Below are positions 14,101 through 26,269 of a stretch of 64,000 nt of DNA, in pieces. Source of the DNA: Hydra vulgaris (lineage: Eukaryota; Cnidaria; Hydrozoa; Anthoathecata; Hydridae); the NCBI RefSeq assembly GCF_038396675.1, contig NC_088924.1, forward strand, positions 33,941,501-34,005,500. Reading direction: 5' to 3'. Positions within the stretch are counted from its first letter, which is position 1; each line of letters opens with the position of its first letter. Under the pieces are notes generated by a model, which was given only the letters and a program-made list of their open reading frames with translations, ran no database searches and had not been told where the DNA came from. Position numbers and translations under genes: made by a program.

Positions 14101-16773
14101 GAATACATGGCAAAATCACGAACTGCAAAATTATGGCTAAACTATGTTCACTATATATTTATTGTACAAGAGTTTATTCGAGCGGAAAGAACTAGTAACT
14201 GGAACCTACATATTGCTACAACAAAATGTATGCTAAAACTACTTGCCTCAACAGGGCACAATAATTATACAAAATCATTACGTTTATATTTACAATCAGT
14301 GGATGAATTAGCATGCACTCACCCAGAAGTATATAAACAGTTCCTCAATGGAGAACATACAGTAAGGCGCACTTCAAAGAGTTGGTCTGGAATATGGACT
14401 GATTTATCAATAGAACAGATATTAATGAAATCGTTAAAGGGCAAAGGAGGAGTTGTTGGCAGAGGAATTACTGAAAATGTTTTACATGTTTGGTCAAGTA
14501 CAATGCATAGGTAAAAATAAAATTAAATATTTATTGTTTCGTTTACTTGGAATTTGCTAATAAAATAGATATTTCCAGCAAAAACTAAATGGGGCAAATA
14601 TTTACAAATATAGAAATAATATTTTTTATCAAGGTGCGCTGAAATGACAGAAGCAATAAATTCATTAACCTCGCCAAGAAACTCAAATAAAGAACACAAA
14701 GAACTTTGTGCGGGAAGGATTAGACGTGACTCTGAAGATTTTCAAAAAATTAAATCATGGTTTGATTCTCATAGCCCATTTGATGTAAGAGAACAACTTG
14801 AGGCTCTGGACTCAGGGCTTGTAGATGAGTTTAATCAGGTGACTTGTGATTGTTCGGAAAGCATTGGTGCATCAATACTGGCACAAATGAATGATATGAC
14901 ATACACAGAAGTATCCTTCAGAAGGAGTAATCAACTCAAAAATCTTCAAGGACTGTACTCAAATGTTAAAGTCAACAATGAAAATATATCAGTTGATCCC
15001 TTGACATTGTTTTTGCGTTTATCAGTTATCGTTGAGAAAAAACCAGAAAAAGAAATTGAAGACTACTTTTACTATGAACTAACTTCGTTCCCTATGTCAC
15101 TTTTTAAAGATGGTCTTATGCGCAGTGCTCAAAAACACAAGCTGAAAAATTACCTAACAAAGCCAGTTATATCTATGCCATTTGCTCCTTATTCTTTAAA
15201 AGTTGCCGATGGTGGCGCTCTTTTATACTGCTGCGATTGGAACAAGGGTGAAATATTTGACAATATTTTTGAAAAGTACATCCAATTTCTTAATTACCTT
15301 AAAGTTAGTGTAGTAGTATTCGATGGATATGAAAATTCTACAAAAGACGCTACGCGTATAAAGCGTGGATCTTTATCACAATTTGCAGTTGAAATACAAA
15401 AAAGCAATCCTTGTCCGTCTGATAGAAGTAAATTTTTCTCAAACTACGCCAACAAAAAATCATTTATCCGAATTCTAGAAGTTAGATTAAGAGAAAGAGG
15501 TTTTACTGTGTATGTGTGTCATTCTGACGCAGATACTACAATTGTTAAAAGTGCACTTAACTTTTCCAAAACAGAGCCCGTCACAATATTTGCTGATGAC
15601 AGCGATATTCTTTGCCTCTTATTACACCACTGTAAATCAGTTGAATCTTTACACAAAATATATTTAACAAGTATGACAAAAAGAGTTGATTGCCAGCGTG
15701 AATGTTATGACATTGATCAGATTATTGGCAGTACAGCAGAACATGTCATTAACAATATTCTTTTTGCGCACGCATTTACAGGTTGTGATACAACATCAGC
15801 AATTCACAATTTTGGAAAGACTTCAATTTTTAGAAAGCTTGAAGCCAAAGACTTGTGCAATGCAGCAAATATTTTTTACCATGATGATAAATTGCCTGAT
15901 GAGATTGAAAATGCATCAATTCGTTTCTTTCAGCTGCTACATTCCTCAACATCAAATCTACAACAAATACGAAAGCAAAAGTACGAGGAAATGATAAACT
16001 CAGATCGAGCTCACATAGACCCTTCTGTTCTTCCACCATCTCCTAGAGCTGCTTACTACCATGGATTGAGAGTATATCATCAAGTGCGTATTTGGAGATG
16101 TCTAAGTGAAATTGATCTTGACCCACTTAATTGGGGATGGAAATTAAATGGCTTTATGTACTCACCAATAGCGACAGATGAAAACGCAGGTCCAGAGGAT
16201 ATCCTAAAGGTTGTTCAATGTGGGTGTAAAAACTCCTGTTCGAGTCGATGTTCCTGCAGAAAGATGGGACTTCACTGCACTTCATCGTGTGCTACCTGTC
16301 ACGGGATTAACTGTACAAATATTGAAAAAGTTGATGAAGAAAATGAACCAGCCCATGACCGTCACTTCTCAGATGTTTTTACATAAATTTTAATTTAATC
16401 AGAATAAGTAAGATAAACTTAATGCATAAAGATAAACTTCTTTGTAAATATTTTTTAACATGCTCTTGGTAACATTACAGAATAATTACGTTTAACAGTA
16501 TTTTATATATTCTGAATATATTTGTTTTGTAAACACATCTTTAAGTCAAATTTTCAAAAAAGTAGCGTCCCCCTCTGCCTTTATACCGTACTTTTACTTA
16601 TTATTATTTCGCTTTCAGTTCATTAAACCAACTACTAATACTTAGGAGTAATAAATATAAAAATATATTACATTTACTTGCTTAAATTATAAATTCTTTT
16701 AGTAAAAAAACGTCAATTTTGGTGCTTTTCTGCTAATCTTTATGACGTCACAACTTTTTTTCCCCAAAATAAA
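11121..16773 (+). mobile_element. Academ-like DNA transposon with TGACGTCA-bearing terminal inverted repeats
   Basis: The segment 11121-11160 (TTTATTTTGGG, seven A, then GTTATGACGTCA) reappears inverted at about 16732-16773. Weaker similarity extends about 30 bases further inward on both sides. These repeats enclose one large spliced gene (11670-16386), so I read them as the terminal inverted repeats of a 5.65-kb element. The palindrome TGACGTCA lies in both repeats. I cannot see a clean target-site duplication. Class assignment rests on the encoded protein (see gene). Confidence 0.65.
11670..16386 (+). pseudogene. Academ-like transposase with XPG-like nuclease domain, one nonsense codon
   Basis: Four exons fit perfectly in phase: 11670-12878, 12978-13301, 13465-14510 and 14634-16386. 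Together they have 1444 codons with one internal stop, TAA at 12735-12737 (SI-stop-QA). From the N-terminus: two C-x2-C...H-x2-C modules (C10, C13, H72, C75; C116, C119, H182, C185). A DDE-type core follows, with GDNTDHD (residues 433-439) and VTFDQQLY (D593). Next is an XPG/PIN-like nuclease with VVFDGY (D1090), DADTT (about 1159) and ADDSDI (about 1181), then HAFTGCDTTSA (about 1239). The tail has nine cysteines (1389-1420). A transposase with an XPG-like nuclease and a Cys-rich finger is, from memory, typical of the Academ superfamily, first described partly from Hydra. The product would cut and move the enclosing element in the nucleus. I chose the first ATG after the 5' terminal region. 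Alternative: an unnamed relative with the same nuclease. Confidence 0.7.
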
Positions 16774-16883
16774 AAAAATTACCAATTACTCATTTAAAAG
16801 AGGAAAAAATAAGCTTTCCAACAATATATAACATGTCTTTATACTAATTTTTTCTAGGTTAAGACTAAATTCTACCGGACTAT

Positions 16884-18219
16884 AGAGGCCATAGGAATGG
16901 ACACCCCTTCAAAATATATGAAAACTTCACTTTGGTGTGTTTTTAAAAGAAAATAACCATATTTATGCGGTTTTCTATATTGATTATTATTTTTTGATGT
17001 GTTTAGATTTAAAAAAACTAAAATTTTGATTAAAATTCACAATTTTAATATAAAAATATAGCAATTTAATGACAAAGTGGCAAATATGGTAAATTTAGGT
17101 TTTACAGCTTACAAAACATATTATTAAAAAAATGGGAGTATTTTGGCTTCTAATATGTTTTCTTGGTATTTTTTGGCGTTTACAATACCATTCACAATGT
17201 GGATACGACCCACAGCATCTCATCTCTGGTCATGCATCCCCACACCATTACACTTATGGGATGCTTCATTGTAATCAATGTGCACTCAGGTAAAAGATCT
17301 TCACCGGGCCTTCTTTTCACATAATTGATTCCATCACACTTAAAAATGGAAATTTTACTTTCATCACTCTAACTCTTGCCCAGTCTTCCTATGTCCACTC
17401 TTTTGCCCAAATCAAACGATTCTTTCGTCGTTTTCTGTTTAAATATGGTTATTTTCTGGGACTTCTTGCTTTTAAACCATTTTAATTTCAGCTAAAGTTG
17501 CTCTTTGGTTCTTAAGTGCTAGCCTCATTATTATCCTGTCATCGCTGGCAGTTGTCTTCTTAATTTTTCCATTTTTTGGCATAGTTTTGAAAGTATTGGT
17601 TGCCTTAAACCTATCGCACACCTTCCTCACTCCAGATTTTGTTGCTCCATTTCTCAACTTTTTGGCGATTTCCATGAACAAATAGCCTTCTCCGCGTAAT
17701 GTAACAGCTTTGCATCGCTTTGTAGGTGACCAATATCCTTTCGCCATTGTAAATAAAAGTACAATTTTAAAAAACACACTAAATCTTCAAGAGCACTGTC
17801 GACTTTTCACCAGCAATTGTTGAAACTCAACTAAATGACTACAAAACAATGATCTTGTATTTATAGCTTAAAAGATTTATGGATAAAAATGTTAATTAAT
17901 AACGTAATTAACTATTAGTCGGCACAATAAATAGACTAATTTTCACAAAAGCACACAAATAATTAGACATTCACCTTTTACTAGAGAAACCCATTAGCAG
18001 AGCAATGACTCATTTTTGACACCAATTAACAATAATAATCCATAATTATGTTTAAAATTGATATAAACGATTGAAAGTTGCGATTTCCTATAAGCCAAAT
18101 AATAGATGACGTGTTTAAATATAAAAATAAATAATTAAATCCACCAAATGCATGATATGTCAACTTTTCCAAGAAAAAATGGTAAAAATTACAGGGGTGT
18201 CCATTCCTATGGCTACTAA
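16884..18219 (-). mobile_element. Tc1-like element relic
   Basis: The inverted ends share GCCATAGGAATGGACACCCCT: left from about 16887, right complement ending about 18213. TA lies just outside on both sides. A broken minus-strand Tc1 transposase lies between them. Confidence 0.75.
17100..17747 (-). pseudogene. Tc1-like transposase remnant
   Basis: Starts at the ATG at 17747 (MAKGYWSPTKRCKAVTLR). An N-terminal helix-turn-helix region with EIAKKLRNGATKSGVRKVCDRF binds the element ends in this family. The frame is open to 17472 and then breaks. Further fragments in other frames include RRPGEDLLPECTLITMKHP and VMVWGCMTRDE, which match the Tc1 catalytic region around the second Asp. There are several stops and frameshifts, and the part before the second Asp is shortened. 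Dead copy; the DNA-cutting function is known for the family only. Confidence 0.8.
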
Positions 18220-18905
18220 TGTATGTTTATAAAACTTTTTGTTATTTACTGTCCAATAAAATCGATTTTTTTTAATTAATTTCAGTAAAAATTATTTAGG
18301 TTTACAAACGAGTTTTAAAAAAACAACGTAGTCGTTGATTTTTATAGTCTTTAATAAAAAATATCCTCAAAAAATATACTCAATCATTTTTTAATAGGAG
18401 GAGTTTTCCTAAACATCTAAACTAAAATCCTGTCGTTATTGCGTTTTACCCACAAACTGATATCATGCGCGGAAAATATTTTGGCTTCAACTTTTTTTTG
18501 AAAACAGCGTGTTTATCAGTTTATATGGTCTAAGATTTTGAGGGAAGTTAAAGTCTGCAAACCGTAAATAATTGTCGACAGAAGTAGTATTAGTCATCAT
18601 GCGAGACCTCGAAATACAGCAAAAAAGCAATCAAAAACACCAACAGCAAAAATTTAAAGGAATGACTCCGCACCCGAATGGGGTGTTCTGCACCCTTTGA
18701 ACAAACAATTTGAACTTTGTAACACCGTTCCACTTAATTTACTATTCTACTTTAACCCCTGGTTATAACAGTAATAAATTATAACTGTAACTACAATTAT
18801 AAAACTGTTGTTAAACAGTTATAGTATACAATTATAACTGGTACAACTTACTTTGTAACTCCTATAACTTACATTTATAACTTAAAACAGTTACATTTAT
18901 ATAAC
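18220..18905. other. AT-rich intergenic stretch
   Basis: No gene or clear element seen. The part 18770-18905 is a run of short TTATAACTG-type words in both orientations, probably a degenerate simple repeat next to the following element. Confidence 0.4.
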
Positions 18906-21900
18906 GAGTCATTCCACGCCAACTGGACCAAGGTCAAACATGGACTTCTCAGATTTTGATGAAACTTAGTGGGTTTTTTATTATTAATGAGAAAAGCAAT
19001 TCCTGAAAATTTCAGCATAAAATCTTTTGTGATTCATGAGATATGGTCATTTGAAATTTCTGATTTTTTCAAAAATAAAAACTTCAGTAGCAAAATTTCA
19101 GAAAACTTTCTAATTTTTTTTATCGTGTACAACTCTACACTTACTTTAAAAAAACTTTGACATTGAATTCTCCAATGTCACATTTTTTCCATAATGGCTA
19201 CCTGAAAAACCTAAAAATATGTTTGCAAATATAAAAAGTTGATTTTTGATGAGTCAATATACAAAGCCTGCAATTTAAGAAGTGAAAAGACATATTTTTT
19301 TAGTTTCTATATATGGAAGGCTTCCAAATTTTCAGAAATTTACTGATAAAATACAATTCAGTAAAAAATTATAGACTAAAACTTAGGAAAATGTGTCTCC
19401 ACTTCAAACCACCGGTAACCTAAGATCAACACTGGTTTTAATTAGATTTTTTTTTTCTTCAAATTTATTAGACTTTATTACGGTGATTTCAGAAAAAAAA
19501 ATAGTGGGTATTTATGGGGAAGTTACAAAATCAGAACAATGAAAGTTGCCCAAAATGCATTAAAAACATTAAAAATAAAGTTATTGTTGTAATTTAGTTT
19601 GTATTATAATTGTAATACAAAGTATGTATGAATTTAAAAGTATGAATTTAAAAGTAATCAGTACTAGAAATAAGTCTTTAATTAAGCCTGAATTAAACCC
19701 AGTTTTTAAATACCCTAGCTCTTTCCTGCCCCCTCCTCCTTCCCCGTCCATTTACTTTTTAACACTCACATTTTCCCCAGAACTTAGAAAAAAATTGTAA
19801 TTGAACACTTCTCCATTCATGATGTGTCTGGTTTTATGTCTGATGTATGAAATGCTTTTATGCCCAAACACACCACTAAACATGAACATATAAAAACTGA
19901 AATTTAGTTTTTAATGTTTTCATATAAAACTTATTAGTAACCTATTAAGTAAAATTGAAAAGAAAGACTTTTAGTCTAATTTACCTAATAGTTAATATCA
20001 TGACTATAAATTTTATAATATTTTTCCAATACATTTACTATTCCACCCCTCCCCATGAATTTGACTTAATTGATTATCATTTTCAAATTGAGAAAATTAT
20101 AACAAGTTATAAGAGTTGACTTGTCAACACAATGCACACGTTGGTTATGTAATAAAGAATATTTATATGTAATAAACAATCAGTATAAACATTGAATCTT
20201 TTAAATAAATTTTTGCTAAAAAACTAGGTTTAAATCAAATAAATCAAATTTATAACAATTTTGCGACGTTGCTATTTTGTTATGTTACTTATGCTATTGC
20301 GCAATGTAATGTACAGTTTTTTTTTGAGCTTATAGTTCATATCATTTACCAGTTGTTGGTTGAACTTTTAAAGATGAAGAAAGATTTAAAGATTTTAGAT
20401 TAAAGATATAAAGATTTAAAAATGTTTTTAGATATTTCCTTATCACCACATATTTACCAGATATTTCAGACTATACCTCTTGACATTAGTTGTTTGTGAC
20501 TCAACAACATAAGACCTCTTGACATTAGTTGTATGTGACTTTACAAATCTAGATTGCATGCAACCCAGTTGTAATAACTGCCCAGATACCAACACACCTA
20601 AAGAGTATCTTACTGCTTTTTTTTGATAGAAATAGCATGGAAGATATCACCTTTAACCAGTGGCAAAAAGCCAACATAAAACATGATATAGTTCCAGTAA
20701 CCCTTCAAGTGTATGATTTTATTGAAAAAGCTTGTCACCAAATAGACCAATTAAGAGACCACCATTATATAGCCAAAAATCAAGCAGCATATTTGCAGCA
20801 TCTAAAAATAACATTACCAAGTAATCATATTTTAGCATTACTAGACTTTGCTGAAAATTACAGTTTTTAATTTAAGATGCAGTACAAGGTTTCCATTAGA
20901 ACAACAATCAAGCAACATTGCATCCTTTTGTTATTTACTATATTGAAAGAAATATGATAAAATGTAAAAAGTGTTTTTATCATTTCAGATCATTTGCAAC
21001 ACAATACAAACTCAGTTCATTGTTTCATTTATGAAGTAATAAAACAAAAGAATTGTTGCCTTACTTTAACGATTGCATTTTTTTTAGTGATGGGGCAGGT
21101 TCACAATACAAAAATTATAAAAACATATCTAACTTATGTCACCATGATTATACGTTTGACGGCAGGGGGGGCAAAAATTTTGGGGCTTTTTTGTTCTCAG
21201 CCTCCAATCATTGCAATTTTTTGCAAACCCTCATTATTTGACATAAGTATAAACATATAAATGTTTGGAGTTTGCTCCATGTCTGGAAGTTACCTATCTC
21301 AAACACCAAAAAATTCTTTCTACGCCTATAATATAGTTCCATTGCTTCTCTTTTAGTAGGAATTAGTATAGCATGTGTTTATGATGTATAATGGTTTTTA
21401 GGCAATATTGTGGAAATATCTGAAGAAAATCAAGGTGTTCTTATTAAGTTCATGACGCAGTCTATTTCCTTAAAAACTTTTACTTGGCCAAATAAAGAAG
21501 ATATTTTCTGGGTTCCAATAACGCACATTTTATGCAAAATTTCATGTTTAAATATTCTTTATTACATAACCAACGTGTGCATTGTGTTGACAAGTCAACT
21601 CTTATAACTTGTTATAATTTTCTCAATTTGAAAATGATAATCAATTAAGTCAAATTCATGGGGAGGGGTGGAATAGTAAATGTATTGGAAAAATATTATA
21701 AAATTTATAGTCATGATATTAACTATTAGGTAAATTAGACTAAAAGTCTTTCTTTTCAATTTTACTTAATAGGTTACTAATAAGTTTTATATGAAAACAT
21801 TAAAAACTAAATTTCAGTTTTTATATGTTCATGTTTAGTGGTGTGTTTGGGCATAAAAGCATTTCATACATCAGACATAAAACCAGACACATCATGAATG

Positions 21901-22817
21901 GAGAAGTGTTCAATTACAATTTTTTTCTAAGTTCTGGGGAAAATGTGAGTGTTAAAAAGTAAATGGACGGGGAAGGAGGAGGGGGCAGGAAAGAGCTAGG
22001 GTATTTAAAAACTGGGTTTAATTCAGGCTTAATTAAAGACTTATTTCTAGTACTGATTACTTTTAAATTCATACTTTTAAATTCATACATACTTTGTATT
22101 ACAATTATAATACAAACTAAATTACAACAATAACTTTATTTTTAATGTTTTTAATGCATTTTGGGCAACTTTCATTGTTCTGATTTTGTAACTTCCCCAT
22201 AAATACCCACTATTTTTTTTTCTGAAATCACCGTAATAAAGTCTAATAAATTTGAAGAAAAAAAAAATCTAATTAAAACCAGTGTTGATCTTAGGTTACC
22301 GGTGGTTTGAAGTGGAGACACATTTTCCTAAGTTTTAGTCTATAATTTTTTACTGAATTGTATTTTATCAGTAAATTTCTGAAAATTTGGAAGCCTTCCA
22401 TATATAGAAACTAAAAAAATATGTCTTTTCACTTCTTAAATTGCAGGCTTTGTATATTGACTCATCAAAAATCAACTTTTTATATTTGCAAACATATTTT
22501 TAGGTTTTTCAGGTAGCCATTATGGAAAAAATGTGACATTGGAGAATTCAATGTCAAAGTTTTTTTAAAGTAAGTGTAGAGTTGTACACGATAAAAAAAA
22601 TTAGAAAGTTTTCTGAAATTTTGCTACTGAAGTTTTTATTTTTGAAAAAATCAGAAATTTCAAATGACCATATCTCATGAATCACAAAAGATTTTATGCT
22701 GAAATTTTCAGGAATTGCTTTTCTCATTAATAATAAAAAACCCACTAAGTTTTATCAAAATCTGATGGGGTCCATGTTGAAATCCTAAAGTTTTGGTCAA
22801 TTTGGCATTGAATGACC
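18906..22817 (+). mobile_element. TIR element with 1.2-kb inverted arms around a decayed transposase
   Basis: The ends match as inverted copies (GRGTCATTC..YGCCAA from 18906, complement ending 22817). The inverted similarity runs inward to about 20170 on the left and 21547 on the right. Long internal stretches of the arms look identical; for example 18969-19160 and 22554-22745 would translate to the same 63 residues on opposite strands. One arm end differs by small indels. The 1.4-kb middle holds transposase fragments related to those at 57545-59803, so this is a second, much older member of that unplaced family or of a sister family. Confidence 0.75.
20637..21545 (+). pseudogene. Relic of the unplaced transposase family seen at 57.5-59.8 kb
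   Basis: Three separate pieces line up in order with the protein at 57545-59803. 20637-20870 has FNQWQKANI, HHYIAKNQAAYLQHLK and LLDFAENYSF, matching the KQWQ, HYFIAHSQSQYLNQLK and GDFAENYAF region. About 21085-21140 has SDGAGSQYKNYK, matching TDGCAGQYKNCK. About 21400-21545 has FTWPNKEDIFWVPITHIL, matching the C-terminal WPERDDYCFIP region. The first putative catalytic Asp is kept (LDFAEN), as is the second (SDGA). Between the second and third pieces, about 21155-21345 looks like a foreign insert with GC-richer ends. The N-terminal third is absent. Not functional. Confidence 0.75.
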
Positions 22818-23819
22818 CTAACACATGGCATGGAATGCCCATTTTATTACCAGATGGGAAGTCTTGCGTAATTAATAAACATATGTGACCCATCTAGAAA
22901 CCAGAAATTGCAACCATCTAAACTCTGTTTCCCTAAACCCAATAAAAACCGTACGGGGCTCGTTTACTATTGCTGGCTGGGTAGTCGATGACTACCCACT
23001 ACTAACATCTTGAAAAATTATTGGGTGGGCAATTATAGCAACCACTGTAAATGGCGAACCAATTAAAATTAAAAGAATTTAAATTTAAAAAAAATGTATG
23101 CTTTAGGCTTGGTAATAATGTGAAGTTGTCAGAGGATCTAGTATGGGGGATATGGGGTAGGGCATTTTTCAGATTTAATGATTTGTATGCAAGCAATCAC
23201 ACAATTTTGGATTTTATTAAAATTTTAATTTTACTTTGACAGCCTTCAATTTTTTATTTTGACAGCCTAACTATATTATTTCCGTTTTCAAACAACTTGC
23301 TGTGTTTAATATAAAACTTACAAAAATAAACAATTTCAAAACTTTTTAAGGAGCAATCGCCCTCATTATGGATCCACCCTCGCGAACAGCCTAAATTTAC
23401 TAAAATGTTTTGATTGAAATCGGAAATAAACAAAATAATAACGAGTTATAAAAAAAATGTAGAAAATACAATATATTTTGTGCCAGTGTTTATTTTTCCA
23501 ATATTTGGGATTCCTATAGATAAACATAAGTTGCAGTGCCTATGTATCTGATAAATAAATGTTTGCTATGTTGGGCCTCTGTGGCGGAATTCAATAACCG
23601 ACTTTTGATATGAACTGTTGACTCTTGTAATTAAATAAAAAAAATATGTTTTTAGTCAAGTAACATAAATTAAAGATTTTAAAATTGAAAAAAAAAGATT
23701 TTAAAATTGTAGAAATCTTTTTACATCACATGCATAATCTTTCTCCTTAATTTTGCACAGTTCCAAAAAAAATAAACACAAACTTCAGCGTATTTTAAGT
23801 CTTAAATTACACACCAATA
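22818..23819. other. Stretch without recognised genes
   Basis: AT-rich DNA with a small inverted repeat around GGGTAGTC/GACTACCC (about 22979-22998). Short open frames on both strands near 23000-23240 overlap each other and have no recognisable content; I do not accept them as genes. Confidence 0.35.
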
Positions 23820-25470
23820 TAAGTGCTACAATGCTTTTCTAGGTAACTCAAACGCATAATGTATAATAAACTTAACAACCATTTAACTGTAAATAAAGTG
23901 TTGTGCAACAAGCAATTTAGACTTTAAAAATATCATTCAACTGATCACGTATTGACCAATTTAATCATGTAATCAATACTTCTAATGACGGCTGTGTGAC
24001 AGTTTTTATTGATCTGTCTGAAGCCATTGACAGAGTAATCCATATCATTCTTCTAAAAACACTTGAGCAATATGGAATAAAGAAAAATAGTTAACTTTGC
24101 TTTAAAGAATATTTATGAAACAAACTCTTTAATGTAGTTAAAGAAGAGGCAAACGATATAAAAGATCAGTTTATTTGTAACCGACTCTCACTTGACGTTA
24201 AAAAAATAAGTTTCTCTTTTTTACGAACTAACTTAAACTGAGAACCTTTATTTAAACTTACCTTGAAGATTGCAAGAAAATCACAAAATCATGGAATTAT
24301 AGTATATAATGAACAGAAGTTAAATCGAAATACAAAATAAGTAATCTAATTTCGTTTCATTACATTTAATTTTTTTATTATAAATTTTAAAATAAAAACC
24401 AGCTTGCAATTAAATAAAAGGTATGCAACTGCAATTTACAAACGCATCAAATTGCAAACATTCACTAACTAAATGTAATTAAATGTTGTGTTTTGAGTAT
24501 ATATAGAAAAAAAAATTATCGTTAACCGTCTTAGAAAAACTTTTTACTGCGAAACATTATCAATTAATAAGTTTAGAAAAATAGTAATTTTTTAATAATT
24601 CTTTATGTCAAACAAGCTTTAATCAAATTTTTATTGACTTTCAGGCATCTTTGGAAAAAAAAATTTTTTGCCGTATTTCGATTTTGATCTATATTTTACT
24701 TTTCACCATTTTATAAATAAACTAAAAAAAATTATTCCTTCATTATATTAGATATTGCGTTAATATTAAAAGTGTAAAACAAAATATGTTTTTTACATTA
24801 ATTTTGTGACTTTTATATTCTACATCTCCATAAAGTTTATTCGCACTTATTTTCTATATTGTTTCTATATGTTTCACTTTATGAAATATATGTTGCTTTA
24901 CGTCTATATAAAACTCTGATGAGGAGTGATATTTCCCCACATGCATAGTTTATATACATTGTAATTATGTGAAAGTTTATTAATGTCTTCTATATTTAGC
25001 TGTATTATATTATCTGGTACATTTTTAGCTTGGGGGCACTAGTTAACGTTAAACTCATTTATTATATAACTTTGGATTATTTTATTACATGAAAAAACAA
25101 GACGAATAATTTTTCATAAATATTTCTAAACACATAAGAGTACATGGATTTCTATTTTTTAAAAATTACATAAAGTCCTATTTGTAAAGGTTACAACAAT
25201 TTCTTTAAAATTCGAGCACGATGCAAAAGTAAGCGATCTTTTTAATCTAAACAAAAAAAAATAGTGTTTAGTAAAAACTACGATACCATATGTAACAATT
25301 TTCAAATTACATTAAAAAAAAAAATTGATTTAAAAAATGTTGCATACCTTATTTGCCTCTGCCTCTTGCTCTGTGATTGCCACCACCTCTGTGTTCACCT
25401 CCTCCTCTGTTATGACCTCTGCCTCTACTTTGGCCTCCACCTCCTCCACCTCCTCCTGCTCCACCGCCTC
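23820..25470. repeat. Segmental duplication, left copy
   Basis: Matches 28755-31870 in direct orientation, apart from insertions. It starts with the words around GCTTTTCTAGGTAACTC, runs through a reverse-transcriptase relic and a stretch with AAATTATCGTTAACCGTC (about 24515), and ends inside the last exon of the glycine-rich gene. Divergence is a few percent by eye. Confidence 0.8.
23935..24330 (+). pseudogene. Non-LTR reverse-transcriptase fragment
   Basis: Short relic of the polymerase domain of a CR1/jockey-like retroelement. It reads VTVFIDLSEAIDRVIH then LEQYGIKKN, matching motif A of the family (consensus FIDLSKAFDTVDH), then stops. About 100 bases later it continues with FICNRLSLDVKK. 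Only a piece of the reverse transcriptase is left and the motif-A Asp region is altered (AID). It lies inside the duplicated segment and recurs at 28880-29067. Confidence 0.6.
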
Positions 25471-26215
25471 CTCCACCTCCGCCCCCACTTCCTCCTCCTC
25501 CGCCCCCACCTCCTCCTCCGCCCCCACCTCCTCCTCCACCTCCACCCCCACCTCCTCCACCTCCACCACCTGCGCCTCTACCGACCCACGGATCTTCGAT
25601 TTCATTTCTGAATCAAATTAAGTTAGTATTAAAAATCAAATCAAGTAAAAAGATTAAAAAAATAAAGATTGAGGTTAGATTAAAATATATGATTGAGCAA
25701 AATTAAATTATATCGCATTAAAACTAACGAGTAATATATTATGTTGAATAAACTTACAACTCTCTTTTTCCATAGCCATATCCACCATATCCACCGTATC
25801 CATTATCTTTGTTATTACTGACTTCATTTCTAAACAAAATCTTTTCAGGCTTAAAAACTACCTTTTATAAATGTTTTTTTTCTTTCTTTTTTTCTGTTAC
25901 CAGAAAGTGATTATTTTCTAAATGATATCGTATTTAAAGTTAAAACAAATTTAAAACAAAAAAGTTGTTTTTCAAAAAATGCAACTGTAATCATACTCAC
26001 TTTATATCTGCAAGAACATTTTTATATACTCGGTTTATAAAAGCTCCTTCACTCAGCTAAAATATAAACTCAAACGTTAATGTTGTTATAAACTAATTAA
26101 ATTATTTTTTTGTTATTAAACATGATGTATAGTATTTTTGTTATTAAACATGATGTCTACTTACTAGATGTTGAAAAAAAATCACAAAAACAGCAAATAA
26201 TTTGAGCTGCACCAT
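25349..26215 (-). CDS. Secreted glycine-rich protein, gene 1 (four exons)
   Basis: Spliced gene on the minus strand. Exons are 26165-26215, 26001-26056, 25758-25829 and 25349-25607; all junctions are GT..AG and in phase, giving 145 residues. Exon 1 is a signal peptide (MVQLKLFAVFVIFFQHL). Exon 2 is a short polar segment ending VLADIK. Exon 3 is tyrosine/glycine-rich and ends GYGYGKRE, a possible amidation and dibasic cleavage site. Exon 4 is a long glycine run followed by an Arg/His/Gly tail (RGRGHNRGGGEHRGGGNHR). Exon architecture, phases and the YGYGKRE motif match gene 2 at 39984-41558, so they are paralogues. Function not known. It resembles in composition secreted structural or antimicrobial YGGYG-type peptides; that is inference. 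A truncated copy lies at 31739. Confidence 0.8.
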
Positions 26216-26257
26216 TCTTTTTAGCGACGCTTTTTTTGTTCATCAAGGTGATTTTTT

Positions 26258-26269
26258 ACCCTTTTTATA
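26258..26269 (-). promoter_or_regulatory. TATA box of glycine-rich gene 1
   Basis: TATAAAAAGGGT on the minus strand, about 43 bases upstream of the start codon. The identical 12-mer precedes gene 2 (41621-41632), which supports it as a conserved core promoter. Confidence 0.7.

Noticed and set aside
18969-19160. 63-residue frame identical to one at 22554-22745
   Set aside because: Identity is due to the inverted arms of the element; the composition and lack of features argue against a protein.
21260-21300. Shared word TTTGGAGTTTGCTCC at 21262 and 27140
   Set aside because: Probably remnants of a dispersed repeat; too short to define an element.
25264-25621. Ser/Thr/Pro-rich and Leu/His-rich plus-strand frames and a Val-Glu-rich minus frame
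   Set aside because: Wrong frames of the glycine-rich last exon; the spliced glycine frame joins in phase to three upstream exons.
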